Assembly (NCBI GenBank): GCA_963772635.1
Contig: CAVYYK010000024.1
Coordinates: 1 to 64,000 of the forward strand
Direction of reading: 5' to 3'
Source: JAUXFS01 sp963772635
Lineage (GTDB): Bacteria > Pseudomonadota > Alphaproteobacteria > Rhodospirillales > Defluviicoccaceae
Length of the DNA: 64,000 nt
Below, in pieces: positions 26,700 to 35,658 of this stretch. Numbering within the stretch: position 1 is the first letter of the stretch; the number at the start of each line of letters is the position of its first letter. The position numbers and the translations under genes were made by a program. The notes below the pieces were generated by a model. It was not told the origin of the DNA, searched no databases, and worked only from the letters and a program-made list of their open reading frames with translations.

Positions 26700-27077
26700 C
26701 TAGAGTCCCTCGCATTCCTCGCTGAACCACGAACCCGATACTTTGACATGGACGGGCTGTTGCGGCGCGGTCGGCCACGTTTTCGTGCAGGCCTCACCCC
26801 AAAGGATGAAGCGCGACTTAAAGACCTTCAACGTGACGTCGGTGGCAGCCGCAGGTACGTCGATACATCTCTCCTTGCCGCTGGCATACTCGCCGGTGTC
26901 CTCCGACTTCGCCGCGTCTCCGTCCTTGTAGTCGACGGTGAAGTGCGCATCGGAGCCTTTCACGTTGTTGACACAAATGCCGACGGTTTCCGCCGCACGG
27001 ACATCCTGCGCCGACACCGTCCAAGCCACCACCGCCGCCGCGGCGACAACGCAGCACCAACCTACCCGTTTTTCCAT
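26700..27077 (-). CDS. small secreted protein of unknown function
   Basis: 125 residues with a clear signal peptide (CCVVAAAAVVAWTVSAQDVRA, cleavage probably after VRA). The mature protein of about 100 residues has four cysteines (in GICVNN, KERCIDV, GEACTK and SEECEGL), suggesting two disulfides in the periplasm or outside. No family recognised. It stands alone, convergent with the desaturase. Start ATG 27077 is preceded by AGGGAGAAT. Confidence 0.65.
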   Translation of the reverse strand: MEKRVGWCCVVAAAAVVAWTVSAQDVRAAETVGICVNNVKGSDAHFTVDYKDGDAAKSEDTGEYASGKERCIDVPAAATDVTLKVFKSRFILWGEACTKTWPTAPQQPVHVKVSGSWFSEECEGL

Positions 27078-27458
27078 TTCATTCTCCCTGTACCTTCGAG
27101 TTGAGACGCCGTGGCGTCCCGATTGTCCCGCCCCTTAACATAATTCACCGGCGCTCGTCACGGGTTCAAAACTCCTCCCTCTCCGGCGGTCGAAGCCCAC
27201 AACCGGGCTCGCCGTCACCCTTTCGATCGTCCGGATATGGAATTGATCGTTCGCGTGCAGGCTTGGGAGCGCTAGTATGCGGATAATGGCATTCGGAAAC
27301 GAAGAACACAACATCAGCGTTGAAATCAACCGCCAAAACGTGACACCCATAGACCGATGGCGTTTGCTTGGGCATGAGCAACCCGGCCCGCGAAGTCTAC
27401 GCGGATGACAATGCCGGACCGATTCGAACGCGGTCAACGTCGCACGGGGAACATGGAC
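27078..27458. other. divergent intergenic region
   Basis: 381 bases between the secreted protein and the GST gene. No coding similarity, RNA gene or repeat was recognised. Confidence 0.35.
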
Positions 27459-28088
27459 ATGATCGATCTCTACACCTGGACCACACCGAATGGCCGCAAG
27501 GTCTCGATCATGCTGGAGGAAGTCGGGCTGCCCTACACGTCGCATCCGATCGACATCACCAAGGGCGACCAGCATGGCCCGAACTTCGTCAAAATCAGCC
27601 CGAACCACAAGATCCCCGCCATCGTCGACCATGACAACGAGGTGGTGATGATGGAGTCGGGTGCGATCCTGCTCTATCTCGCCGAGAAGACCGGCATGCT
27701 GATGCCCGGCGAGGACAAGGCCCGCTGGCGGACGATGGAGTGGCTGATGTGGCAGATGGGCGGCATCGGCCCGATGCTCGGCCAGGTCCATCATTTCGTC
27801 CGCTTCAACAAGGGCAAGAGCGCTTACGCCGAGGAACGCTATCTCAACGAGGCGCAGCGCCTCTACGGCGTGCTCGACGCGCGGCTCGCCGACCATGAGT
27901 ACCTGGTCGACGACTACTCGGTGGCCGACATCGCCACATGGCCATGGATCTCCCGGTTCGAGTGGCAGACCATCGACCTCGACGACTACCCCAACGTCAA
28001 GCGCTGGTATCTGGCGATCGCCGGTCGGCCGGCGGTTCAGCGCGGCTATCATGTTCCGAAGAAGCTTCAGGAAGTCCCGATGCCATGA
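27459..28088 (+). CDS. glutathione S-transferase (YfcG/Ure2p-like)
   Basis: About 209 residues. The N-terminal thioredoxin-like domain opens TWTTPNGRKVSIMLEE, the signature of the YfcG/YghU/Ure2p-like nu-class GSTs, whose threonine/asparagine bind glutathione disulfide, and contains NHKIPAIVD and ESGAILLYLAEK. The C-terminal helical domain has YSVADIATWPWI. These enzymes mostly reduce disulfide bonds with glutathione. ATG 27459 is chosen because GGGGA lies about 9 bases upstream; ATG 27453 is an alternative. The downstream gamma-glutamyltransferase starts 12 bases after the stop, so the two glutathione-linked genes form an operon. Confidence 0.9.
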   Translation: MIDLYTWTTPNGRKVSIMLEEVGLPYTSHPIDITKGDQHGPNFVKISPNHKIPAIVDHDNEVVMMESGAILLYLAEKTGMLMPGEDKARWRTMEWLMWQMGGIGPMLGQVHHFVRFNKGKSAYAEERYLNEAQRLYGVLDARLADHEYLVDDYSVADIATWPWISRFEWQTIDLDDYPNVKRWYLAIAGRPAVQRGYHVPKKLQEVPMP

Positions 28089-28100
28089 GGAGTTGGGGCC

Positions 28101-29690
28101 GTGCGTGATTTTCAGGTCCCCGGCCGGTCGGTCACCATGGCCACGGGCGGGATGGCCTGCACCTCCCACCCGCTGGCCACCCTGACCGCCGTCGACGTCC
28201 TTCGCGGCGGCGGCAACGCCGTCGATGCGGCGATCGCCGCCTGTGCTGTCCAATGCGTCGTGGAACCTCAGTCGACGGGAGTCGGCGGCGACTGCTTCGT
28301 GCTGTATGCGCCCGCCGGCGGCGGCAAGGTGATCGCCCTCAACGGATCCGGACGGGCACCCCGGGCACTGACCCCGGAGATCATCCACAACCCCGTCAAC
28401 GGCCGAATTCCTCTGACTACCGCCCATGCGGTGACGGTTCCGGGCGCCGTCGACGCCTGGTTGCGCCTAGCCCACGACCACGGGACCTGCAGTATCGACA
28501 GCCTGCTGCGGCCGGCCATCGGTTACGCCCGCGACGGCTACCCGGTAATGGAACGCGTCGCCTACGACTGGGCGCGGTTCTTCGACAAGCTCACACGCTA
28601 TCCGGAGACGGCCCGGATCTTCCTTCCCGAGGGCAAACCGCTGCCGCCCGGCGCCCTGCATCGCCAGCCAGCGCTGGCCGAAACCCTGAAGAGCATCGCT
28701 CGACGCGGTCGGGATGGCTTCTACACCGGATGGGTCGCCGAGGATATCGTCGAGACCCTTGATCTCATCGGCGGGGTGATGACCGTCAACGACCTCGCCG
28801 AACATCGATCGGAGTACGTATCGCCGATCAGCACCTCATACCGCGGTTACGACATCCACCAGTGCCCGCCCAACGGTCAGGGGGCGACCGTGCTCCTCGG
28901 CCTGAACATTCTCGCCGGCTTCGACCTCGCCGGTCTCGATCCCCTCGGCCGCAGACGCTTTCATCTGGAGGCGGAGGCGATGCGCCTCGCCTATCAGGAC
29001 CGCAACACCTACCTCGCTGACCCCTCCTGCGGTTCGATCCCGGTCGAAGCTCTGTTGTCCATCGCCCATGCCGAGACATTGCGCGCAACGATCGACCCCG
29101 AAAGGGCGATGGCCGACCTGCCCGCTTCCAGCCTGCCCGCCCATGCCGACACCGTATACTTGTGCGTGGTCGACCGCGATGGTAACGCCGTGTCGTTGAT
29201 CAATTCCCTCTTCGGGTCGTTCGGGACCGGTATCACCGCCCCCCGGTCGGGAGTACTTCTGCACAACCGGGGCACCGGCTTCGTGCTCGAGCCCGGCCAT
29301 CCCAACCGCCTCGCTCCCGGCAAGCGGCCGTTGCACACCATCATTCCCGGTATGGTGACGAAGGACGGCCGCGCGGTAATGCCGTTCGGGGTGATGGGCG
29401 GGCAATACCAGGCGACCGGCCACGTCCACTTCCTCACCAACGTGTTCGACTTCGGCATGGACATCCAGGCCGCCCTCGACCTGCCCCGCGGGTTCCACTT
29501 CGACGGCGTCTACTCCCTCGAACGGGGCGTCCCCGAGCCGACCGCCAAGGGCCTGGCGCGGTTCGGCCACCGGATCGAGCGCTCGCCGATCCCCCTCGGC
29601 GGCGGCCAGGCGATCTTCATCGAACCCGATACCGGCGTCCTCCTCGGCGCCTCCGACCCCCGCAAGGACGGCATCGCGCTGGGGTTCTAA
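28101..29690 (+). CDS. gamma-glutamyltransferase family protein
   Basis: 529 residues of the Ntn-hydrolase gamma-glutamyltranspeptidase family. Early parts ASxGGxxxDAAIA (GGGNAVDAAIAACA) and TGVGGDCFVL match the large subunit. The autocatalytic nucleophile is Thr351 in ADTVYLCVVDRDGNAVSLIN, followed by SLFGSFGTGI and LHNRGTGF. It cleaves gamma-glutamyl bonds of glutathione or related amides. No clear signal peptide was seen, so a cytoplasmic location as in the YwrD-like group is possible. GTG 28101 has GAGGAG at 28085-28090. It forms an operon with the GST. Confidence 0.92.
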   Translation: MRDFQVPGRSVTMATGGMACTSHPLATLTAVDVLRGGGNAVDAAIAACAVQCVVEPQSTGVGGDCFVLYAPAGGGKVIALNGSGRAPRALTPEIIHNPVNGRIPLTTAHAVTVPGAVDAWLRLAHDHGTCSIDSLLRPAIGYARDGYPVMERVAYDWARFFDKLTRYPETARIFLPEGKPLPPGALHRQPALAETLKSIARRGRDGFYTGWVAEDIVETLDLIGGVMTVNDLAEHRSEYVSPISTSYRGYDIHQCPPNGQGATVLLGLNILAGFDLAGLDPLGRRRFHLEAEAMRLAYQDRNTYLADPSCGSIPVEALLSIAHAETLRATIDPERAMADLPASSLPAHADTVYLCVVDRDGNAVSLINSLFGSFGTGITAPRSGVLLHNRGTGFVLEPGHPNRLAPGKRPLHTIIPGMVTKDGRAVMPFGVMGGQYQATGHVHFLTNVFDFGMDIQAALDLPRGFHFDGVYSLERGVPEPTAKGLARFGHRIERSPIPLGGGQAIFIEPDTGVLLGASDPRKDGIALGF

Positions 29691-29696
29691 GCGCGC

Positions 29697-29897
29697 TCCC
29701 GGGTCAGTTGCCGCGGCGTCGACGTTGATCGGATCGGTGGCGATCACCCCCTCGGGGGTCACCAGGAACACCGAAAAATGGAAGTTGTTCTGGAACCGGT
29801 AGAGATCTCCGACGATCTGGGTGATCGCCCGCTTGGCCTCCTGCTGCGCCGAAGCGGCGCCGGCCGCCAAGCCAACGGCGAGGACGAGAATGGCCAC
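29697..29897 (-). pseudogene. truncated metallo-beta-lactamase-fold gene, N-terminal remnant
   Basis: From ATG 29897 the minus strand encodes a signal peptide (MAILVLAVGLAAGAASAQQ) and ITQIVGDLYRFQNNFHFSVF, then VTPEGVIATDPINVDAA, the start of an SoxH-like metallo-beta-lactamase-fold hydrolase. The similarity ends near 29697 where the sequence meets the end of the gamma-glutamyltransferase gene; no HxHxDH metal motif is present. About 60 of an expected 300 residues survive, so the gene was cut by deletion or rearrangement. Confidence 0.6.
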
Positions 29898-30158
29898 GCG
29901 AGGGCGAAGAGTTCAGGGGTCGATGTCAGCCTCCTGATGTTCCCGCGTTGGCGGAAATGTGGGTCGTACCACTGCACAATGAGATCGAATTCCGTTCGTC
30001 TCGCGCAAATGTGAACACTGGGCGCGACGGCCGCCCAAGTTTCGTGCCAACGGGGCCGTTTTTCGGCTAGGAAGTGGAAGTTCCGGCCGGAATTCCGGTT
30101 AAAATATCAACCAGTTGATGGCAGCAGTGGCGATCGAGAGCGGAACGAGGAGGGTGGA

Positions 30159-30947
30159 ATGGAAGATGACGGGCACGTGACCGTCGAGCTGGAAGACAGG
30201 CCAAGGGGCCGGATCGGACGGATTGTGCTGAGCAACGAGCGTAAGCGAAACGCGATCAGCCCGGGAGTGGTGCGCGAACTCCACCGGGCCTGCGAAAAGC
30301 TGGCAAACGACGACGCTCTCCGGGTCGTCGTCGTCAGCGGCGCCGGCACCAAGGCGTTCGCCGCCGGCGCGGACCTTCGGACGCTCGCCGGTCTGGACTC
30401 CGAAACCGCGAGGACGTTCATCACCCGGCTGCATCTGGCGATAGACGCCCTGCGCGGATTGCCGGTTCCGGTCATCGGCCGGCTGCGCGGCCATTGCATC
30501 GGGGCCGGCATGGAGATCGCCGCCGCCTGCGATTTCCGTGCCGGCGACACCAGCGTGGTGATCGGCATGCCGGAGGTCAAAGTCGGCATTCCCTCGGTGA
30601 TCGAGGCGATGCTTATTCCGGGGCTCATCGGCTGGGGAAAGACCCGGGAGTTGCTGCTGACCGGTGTCAACGCCTCGGCGGAAGAGGCCCTGGCAATGGG
30701 GTTCCTGCAGCGGCTGTGCGACCCTGGATCACTGGACGCGGCGGTCGACACCTGGGTCGAGGATATCCTGGGCAGCGGTCCGAGAGCCGTACGATCCCAG
30801 AAAGCCCTGTTGCGAAAATGGGAGCATCTGAGCCTGGCGGACGGCATCGACATCAGCGTCGACTATTTCGCCGACGCCTTTAAGACCGGCGAGCCCGCCG
30901 AGTGTATGCGGCCCTTTGTCGAGCGTTCCACCCGACGGGAACAATAG
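30159..30947 (+). CDS. enoyl-CoA hydratase/isomerase family protein
   Basis: 262 residues of the crotonase fold. Visible parts: RIVLSNERKRNAIS, AFAAGADLRTL (oxyanion-hole loop) and RGHCIGAGMEIAAACDF, where the second oxyanion-hole glycine lies. The residue preceding the classical Glu positions is PEVKVGIPSVIEAML, so one catalytic acid appears to be present. It probably acts on acyl-CoA esters; the exact reaction is not deducible. ATG 30159 is preceded by GAGGAGGGTGGA. It stands alone, convergent with the hexapeptide-repeat protein. Confidence 0.88.
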   Translation: MEDDGHVTVELEDRPRGRIGRIVLSNERKRNAISPGVVRELHRACEKLANDDALRVVVVSGAGTKAFAAGADLRTLAGLDSETARTFITRLHLAIDALRGLPVPVIGRLRGHCIGAGMEIAAACDFRAGDTSVVIGMPEVKVGIPSVIEAMLIPGLIGWGKTRELLLTGVNASAEEALAMGFLQRLCDPGSLDAAVDTWVEDILGSGPRAVRSQKALLRKWEHLSLADGIDISVDYFADAFKTGEPAECMRPFVERSTRREQ

Positions 30948-30956
30948 CGAAGCGAG

Positions 30957-31406
30957 CTATTCGTCGGGCAGCGGCGGGCGCGTCTCGTGGACACCCGCGA
31001 CCAGGGCGGCCCGGCTCGTCAACGCCGCCCGCGAAGTCATCGCCGCCCGCGAGGTCATCGCCGCCCTGGCGGCCAACGCGGCGCGCGAGGCCATGGCGGC
31101 GCGGGTGGTCATCGCCGCTCGCGACGTCAGCGCCGCCCGAGCCGAAAGCGATCTGACCCGGAACGTGCCGAGATCGCTGCCGGCGCTCACCTCGAGGCTC
31201 GACTTGGCGTCTTCCTCGAGGACTTCGAACGATTCGAGATTGGCGGGGATGGCGTAGACCCGTCCGTCCGCGCCGCGGATCACCGTTGCCCCCTCGCCGC
31301 CACCGACACCCAGCCCCGGAACCATGTCGGCGTCGACAAGCTCGTTGAGCGGCCCGATCTCGACGTCGAAGCGAACGGTCTCGTCGTTCGGGTTCGCCTC
31401 CCACAT
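30957..31406 (-). CDS. short protein ending in eight hexapeptide repeats; candidate RiPP precursor
   Basis: 149 residues from ATG 31406 (MWEANPNDETVRF). Residues 1-95 are acidic and non-repetitive, with GATVIRGADGRVYAIP and FEVLEEDAKSSLEV. Residues 96-143 are eight tandem six-residue units of the form R-A-A-(L/M)-(T/A)-(S/T/A); the tail is VHETRPPLPDE. The frame is open further upstream (EKTPDDNKTFPETKGFR also looks coding), so the start is uncertain. No known family recognised. It lies at the 3' end of a minus-strand cluster with YcaO, TfuA and a metallopeptidase. An acidic leader followed by repeated short cores next to YcaO/TfuA fits a ribosomally made, modified peptide; a plain repeat protein is the alternative. 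Confidence 0.5.
   Translation of the reverse strand: MWEANPNDETVRFDVEIGPLNELVDADMVPGLGVGGGEGATVIRGADGRVYAIPANLESFEVLEEDAKSSLEVSAGSDLGTFRVRSLSARAALTSRAAMTTRAAMASRAALAARAAMTSRAAMTSRAALTSRAALVAGVHETRPPLPDE
30996..31139 (-). repeat. eight tandem 18-bp repeats (coding)
   Basis: Eight consecutive 18-base units encode RAALTS, RAAMTT, RAAMAS, RAALAA, RAAMTS, RAAMTS, RAALTS and RAALVA. Units differ at synonymous and a few non-synonymous positions, so the peptide pattern is more conserved than the DNA. Confidence 0.85.
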
Positions 31407-31814
31407 CCTAAACCCTTTGGTCTCGGGAAACGTCTTGTTATCGTCGGGAGTCTTCTCGCCCTCCCCGATCACGATAAACAGGGTCGGACGTGGAAGCCTC
31501 TGAACGAGCGCCCTCGGTGCGAATAGCCATAGATGTAAGCCAAGCCTGGTTTGAGATCCGAACCCTTCTTGCCGGCGCATTGCTGCGCTCGATGATCTCA
31601 CGCAACGCCTTGCGGCAGCCCCTGCGCTCGGACGGAGAAATGCTCGACCGATTTGACCGAACAGGCGAGTACTTGAACGGTTGATCGAGTTGCATAGCCT
31701 TCGCCTCCCCCTATTGATGCGAACCCACGGGCATTCTATCCCAATCAACCTTATCATAAAAACAGATTTACCGCCCCGTGGAGAAAACCCGCGTTAGCGC
31801 CGCAGCACGCGCAA
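31407..31814. other. intergenic region with possible IS630-type transposase relic
   Basis: 408 bases between the metallopeptidase and the repeat protein. On the minus strand, 31500-31695 (starting MQLDQPFKYSP) encodes KALREIIERSNAPARRVRI, reminiscent of the N-terminal helix-turn-helix of IS630-family transposases. No DDE domain or terminal repeats were seen, so at most a fragment remains. Confidence 0.3.
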
Positions 31815-33050
31815 TCAGGCGCCTTTGCCGACAAACCCGTATCCGATGCAACGCCAGAGGAAGCAGTCGCGGATGATGTTCTGGTACCTGGCGCCGGTAA
31901 TGCGGCGATCGATGGTCAGGAACTTCGCCGCGACGTCGGCGAAATGGAGATTGTCGGCGGAGATCTCCTCCCAGGTCGTCGCCAGCCGGGCGCCGATGAA
32001 ATCCCGTGCATCGAGCAGGGCGGCCTTGAACGCGTCCTCGTTGCCCGCGTAAACCGCATCGAACCGGGCCTGTATGTTTTCGGCCTCCTCCGGCGTATCC
32101 GGAACGGCGTAAGCGGCGGTGGCAAGATCCCGTGCGATCAGCTTCCTCTCCACCAGCATCTCCTGAAAGACCTCGACGAAGATGTCGAAGACCGCCCCGG
32201 TCATCGGTTCTCCCAGCTTGTGCAACGCCTTCTGGTCGAGGGCGTACCATGGGATTCGAGTGTCGGCCACGTCGGTCATCTTCAGGTTGTGTGACGCCAG
32301 CCGGATCTGCTCGCTGCCGGACAACTCGGCGATGCGGTTGAGTTCGTTCTCGGCGGCGAGGTTTCCCCGGCAGCACCCGAGAAGGTGGTCGACGAACGAG
32401 TTGAAGTGGAGGACCGAGATCAATGCCACCAGGTCGGCGGACGATTCGTGATAGCCCTTGTATTCGGCGGTGAACGTCGCGTCGTCGGGGACGCCCACCT
32501 TGGAGAAAATGATGATGTGGCCGATCTCGTGGGCCAGCACGTCGAAATTGAGACAGTAGTCCCGCCTTTCGCCGGCCTTGGTCTCTCCGTACCCGGCCTC
32601 CAGAAACCCGTACCCGGACTGGGCATTGTTCCAGTCGATGTGGGGGATGAGCTCCAGCCGCTGTTGATGATCGCGGAAATGCCATTCGATCCGACCGCCG
32701 AAGTACCCTTCCCAGATGTCGAGCACCCGGCGGATCACCGCGAACATGTGCGCCGCCCCGAACTCGCGGCTGTTTACGTCCAGATGGTCGAAGTGTCCCC
32801 TCGGATCGGGCTCCACGTCCGGATAGCGCGGACCGGCGTAGGTTGGCCAAGTCTTGTCGTCGTAGGCCTTCTTGCCGATGGCGTCGACAACGTACATACG
32901 GTCGTCGGACGGCCCGGGCCCGACACTGCCCGGCGGCGGCGACAACCAGACGGTATCCGCCTCGCCGAAGCCTTCGAGAAAGCGCGGTTGCGGAAAAATC
33001 CTGAACCGGGTTCCCTTACCCTGGAGCTCCAGATCCTTCATCACCGGCAT
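31815..33050 (-). CDS. putative zinc metallopeptidase (HExxH + ESSAD)
   Basis: 411 residues. The gluzincin-type motif LAHEIGHIIIF lies near residue 170, and a third-ligand candidate HESSADLVALI about 30 residues later. The N-terminal part (RFRIFPQPRF, AHMFAVIRRVLDIWEGYFGG) recalls the pro/N-terminal regions of fungalysin-like M36 or M4 enzymes, without firm assignment. No signal peptide, so it is probably cytoplasmic. It follows TfuA by 92 bases on the same strand. In a YcaO/TfuA cluster a peptidase could remove the leader of a modified peptide; that is inference. ATG 33050 is used; ATG 33041 is possible. Confidence 0.75.
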   Translation of the reverse strand: MPVMKDLELQGKGTRFRIFPQPRFLEGFGEADTVWLSPPPGSVGPGPSDDRMYVVDAIGKKAYDDKTWPTYAGPRYPDVEPDPRGHFDHLDVNSREFGAAHMFAVIRRVLDIWEGYFGGRIEWHFRDHQQRLELIPHIDWNNAQSGYGFLEAGYGETKAGERRDYCLNFDVLAHEIGHIIIFSKVGVPDDATFTAEYKGYHESSADLVALISVLHFNSFVDHLLGCCRGNLAAENELNRIAELSGSEQIRLASHNLKMTDVADTRIPWYALDQKALHKLGEPMTGAVFDIFVEVFQEMLVERKLIARDLATAAYAVPDTPEEAENIQARFDAVYAGNEDAFKAALLDARDFIGARLATTWEEISADNLHFADVAAKFLTIDRRITGARYQNIIRDCFLWRCIGYGFVGKGA

Positions 33051-33142
33051 GGCCGACGCCCCCCGATTTCCACCCGTCTTCGTCGCCCGTCATTTTGGGC
33101 CGCGGCGTTCCGCGTGTAAACGGTTTAGCGCCGTCACCGGTC

Positions 33143-34411
33143 TCAGCCGGCTCCTTCGGCCGTAACGTAGAGGTATTCGCCGACGAGGGCCCGGTAGAAC
33201 GCCATGGTCGTTTCGAAACCGAGCCGTCGGGCGCTAACGGTGACGTCCGTTCCGAAGGCCTGTCCCGTCCGCGCGGTGAACCACGCCAGCAGATCTTCCG
33301 GTGCAACATCGGCGTCGCCCAGTTCCGGTCGGTCGAGGCCGAGGGCCGCGAGCCGGTTCTTCTTGGCCGTTGCTCGGGCCAGGAGACCGGCGAACGCGCC
33401 GTCGGCCCGCATCCGGTCGAGAATGACCGCATCCACCAGCGGTTCCGCCAACAACTCCGCCTGGACCCGCGAGGTGCGGTGTCGAGCCTGTTCGCGGATA
33501 CGCCGCGCCGCGGTTTGCGGATCATCCGACGGGATGGCAACGGCAGGGGCGGGTTGGTCCATCGCAACCGCGCCAATCAAATACTCCAGTGCCTGCGCCC
33601 TCGCCTCGAGATATCGGTCGCCCGCGAGACGCAGTTCGGTCAGGATCAGGGAGCCGGAGGCGTCGGCGCCGGCGTCGCCAAGAACCTGATCCCACATGGT
33701 GGTATGCTCGAACCGGAACCGAACGTCCGGCGCCGCCATCTCGGCGTCGCGTAGATGCGCGAGAAGAGCCAAGGCGTCGGCGCGCTTCTGGTCGATCCGT
33801 CCCGCGGGCAGCCATGCCCGCAAGGCATCGAGTTCGCCGACCCGATTGTGTTCCCCGGCCGCACGATTGAACAGGTTGGCGTACGTTCGCTCCTTGTAGA
33901 AAAGGCCCTTGGCGATCCGCACCAGACCGTCCCGGGTCCCCGCGCCGATGACGCCCTGTTCGGCAGCCGTGGCCAGGGTACAACGGATGTTGACCATCGC
34001 CTCGGTGGAGACGTAGCCGCTGTCGGCGGGACCGTGGACGACGGCGACCTCGTCATCGTCCTCGAACGGTTCTTCCGTGTACGGGGGCAACACACCATCA
34101 CGGTAGGCGGTGTAGATCCGGCCAACGCCGACCATGCCGAAGGGTGCGAGTTCAGCCGCGCGCAGCGCACCCATACTGGCCGCGCCGAACACCGGAATGC
34201 CTTCGGACAACGCCCACAGGATTTCCTTGTGCCACACCGAAGGGACATGCTCGAAATAGCCGTCGATGACGGCAATCGCGGACGGCTCGCAGAACGCCGC
34301 CACCCGCCGCACGTCCCCCTGGCGGACCGGCGGAAGATAGACGGCGTCACAGATCGAGCGCGCATCTTCTAGGGCAACGGTCGGTCCGAGAAAGACGTAG
34401 GCGCTCATCAT
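33143..34411 (-). CDS. TfuA-like protein
   Basis: 422 residues. The N-terminal 220 contain the TfuA core: FLGPTVALEDARSI, IAVIDGYFEHVPSVWHKEIL and GIPVFGAASMGALRAAEL. The C-terminal half is helical and unassigned. TfuA proteins partner YcaO enzymes in trifolitoxin-type loci and in peptide or McrA thioamidation, where TfuA is thought to deliver sulfur. The ATG at 34411 overlaps the TGA of the YcaO gene by four bases (ATGA), so expression is translationally coupled. This coupling is the best evidence that the two act together here. Confidence 0.9.
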   Translation of the reverse strand: MMSAYVFLGPTVALEDARSICDAVYLPPVRQGDVRRVAAFCEPSAIAVIDGYFEHVPSVWHKEILWALSEGIPVFGAASMGALRAAELAPFGMVGVGRIYTAYRDGVLPPYTEEPFEDDDEVAVVHGPADSGYVSTEAMVNIRCTLATAAEQGVIGAGTRDGLVRIAKGLFYKERTYANLFNRAAGEHNRVGELDALRAWLPAGRIDQKRADALALLAHLRDAEMAAPDVRFRFEHTTMWDQVLGDAGADASGSLILTELRLAGDRYLEARAQALEYLIGAVAMDQPAPAVAIPSDDPQTAARRIREQARHRTSRVQAELLAEPLVDAVILDRMRADGAFAGLLARATAKKNRLAALGLDRPELGDADVAPEDLLAWFTARTGQAFGTDVTVSARRLGFETTMAFYRALVGEYLYVTAEGAG

Positions 34412-35658
34412 CCCTCGCCGAGAATGGCCAACGCCCGCGGGCCGGGGACGTAATCACCCTTGTCCTCTTCGAACGCGCCCTCGAGCCCGGGAACGACCAC
34501 CCGTACCACCGGGATCCGGAACGCAGGCTTGGTCAGGTCGACGACGCAGACCTGGTCGATGCCGACCGCTGCCAGGCGACGCAGGGCCTCCCCGATGTCG
34601 TCATCGAAGGTTTCCGCCTGCCACGAGGGAACGCGATGAAAATCCCGTACCGGCGGATGGGCGTCGATCACCGCCCGACAATCCCGAAGACGGCGGGCGC
34701 GGACGGCGGGCTCGTAGAGGTCCGGGCCGATATCGTCGCGGGCGCCGGTGATGTACGTGGTACGCGATTGCGCGGCCTCGGTCAGCGCGCGCAACAGCGC
34801 CACCTCTCGGGCCGGGTGGCAGCCGGCGCCGAACTCCGGATCGGCGAAGCGGTCTTGGCGCCCCATCGCCAGACAGAAGAACGAGGCGATGCCGACATCG
34901 GTCGTGGTGTCCCACACCTTGACGTCGATGTCGGCGGCCGCGAACCGCGCGAGCATGTCGAGGCACGGATCGTCGTCGACGGTGTCGAGATCGATCGCGG
35001 TCGCCCGCCGCGCTTGCTCGCTTCGCAGCTTCCACAGGGTGACGGCGTCCCGTTCCACCAACTCGCAGATGCCGTGGCTGACCGCCTCGAGAAGATGATT
35101 GCCGGAGGCGAGTCCGTTCGTGTTGGCGACGAAGCATCCGCTGCCCGGAGGCATCGGCAGCGTGTAATTGGTGTGTACCGTCTCGAAAGGCAACCAGACG
35201 GGCGTCTCGGTCATCAACTCCCTACCCTCGATCCATAGGATCTGCAGGTCGTCGTGATAGCGGCTGTCCACCGGCATCGGCAGGCCGGAGACATCGATCA
35301 TCGAATGGGCGTAACGCAGTTCCTCGAAACTGCCGAGCTTGAGTGGCAACTGGATGGTTTCGGCGTGGTAGGTCTCGACAGCCTCCATCAGTCCAGAAGC
35401 CTTGGCGGCGGCGAGATCCAGCCCCTTGCCCTGGGAGACCGCGATCGAGCGGGAGTTGGGCCGACACACCATCACCACCGGAAGGCCGACGACATCCAGC
35501 CCGGTGACGTTGGCAACGCGGGTGATGCCCATCACCGGCATCAGTGGCCGAACCCGGGAGACGGTCTCAACCGGGGCGATCAACCGGTGGGTGCCGGAAC
35601 GGTACCCCTTGAGCGTGCCCTGGTGCTCGGTCGTGTCCAACATCCCCGACCCGTTCAC
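34408..35658 (-). CDS. YcaO-domain ATP-dependent cyclodehydratase/thioamidase
   Basis: 416 residues. YcaO features are SIAVSQGKGLDLAAAKASGL with MEAVETYHAE (ATP-site Glu) near residue 90, and LEAVSHGICELVERDAVTLW near residue 190. The C-terminus is Pro/Gly-poor (ends PRALAILGEG), unlike azoline-forming YcaOs that end in PxPxP. YcaO enzymes activate backbone amides with ATP to form azolines, amidines or thioamides; pairing with TfuA points to thioamidation. The GTG at 35658 overlaps the stop of the upstream cyclase-TPR gene by four bases (GTGA); ATG 35643 is an alternative start. Peptide or protein substrate unknown. Confidence 0.92.
   Translation of the reverse strand: MNGSGMLDTTEHQGTLKGYRSGTHRLIAPVETVSRVRPLMPVMGITRVANVTGLDVVGLPVVMVCRPNSRSIAVSQGKGLDLAAAKASGLMEAVETYHAETIQLPLKLGSFEELRYAHSMIDVSGLPMPVDSRYHDDLQILWIEGRELMTETPVWLPFETVHTNYTLPMPPGSGCFVANTNGLASGNHLLEAVSHGICELVERDAVTLWKLRSEQARRATAIDLDTVDDDPCLDMLARFAAADIDVKVWDTTTDVGIASFFCLAMGRQDRFADPEFGAGCHPAREVALLRALTEAAQSRTTYITGARDDIGPDLYEPAVRARRLRDCRAVIDAHPPVRDFHRVPSWQAETFDDDIGEALRRLAAVGIDQVCVVDLTKPAFRIPVVRVVVPGLEGAFEEDKGDYVPGPRALAILGEG

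Noticed and set aside
30996..31139. 18-bp repeats as a CRISPR array or non-coding satellite
   Set aside because: Units are contiguous without spacers and all keep one reading frame with a conserved peptide.
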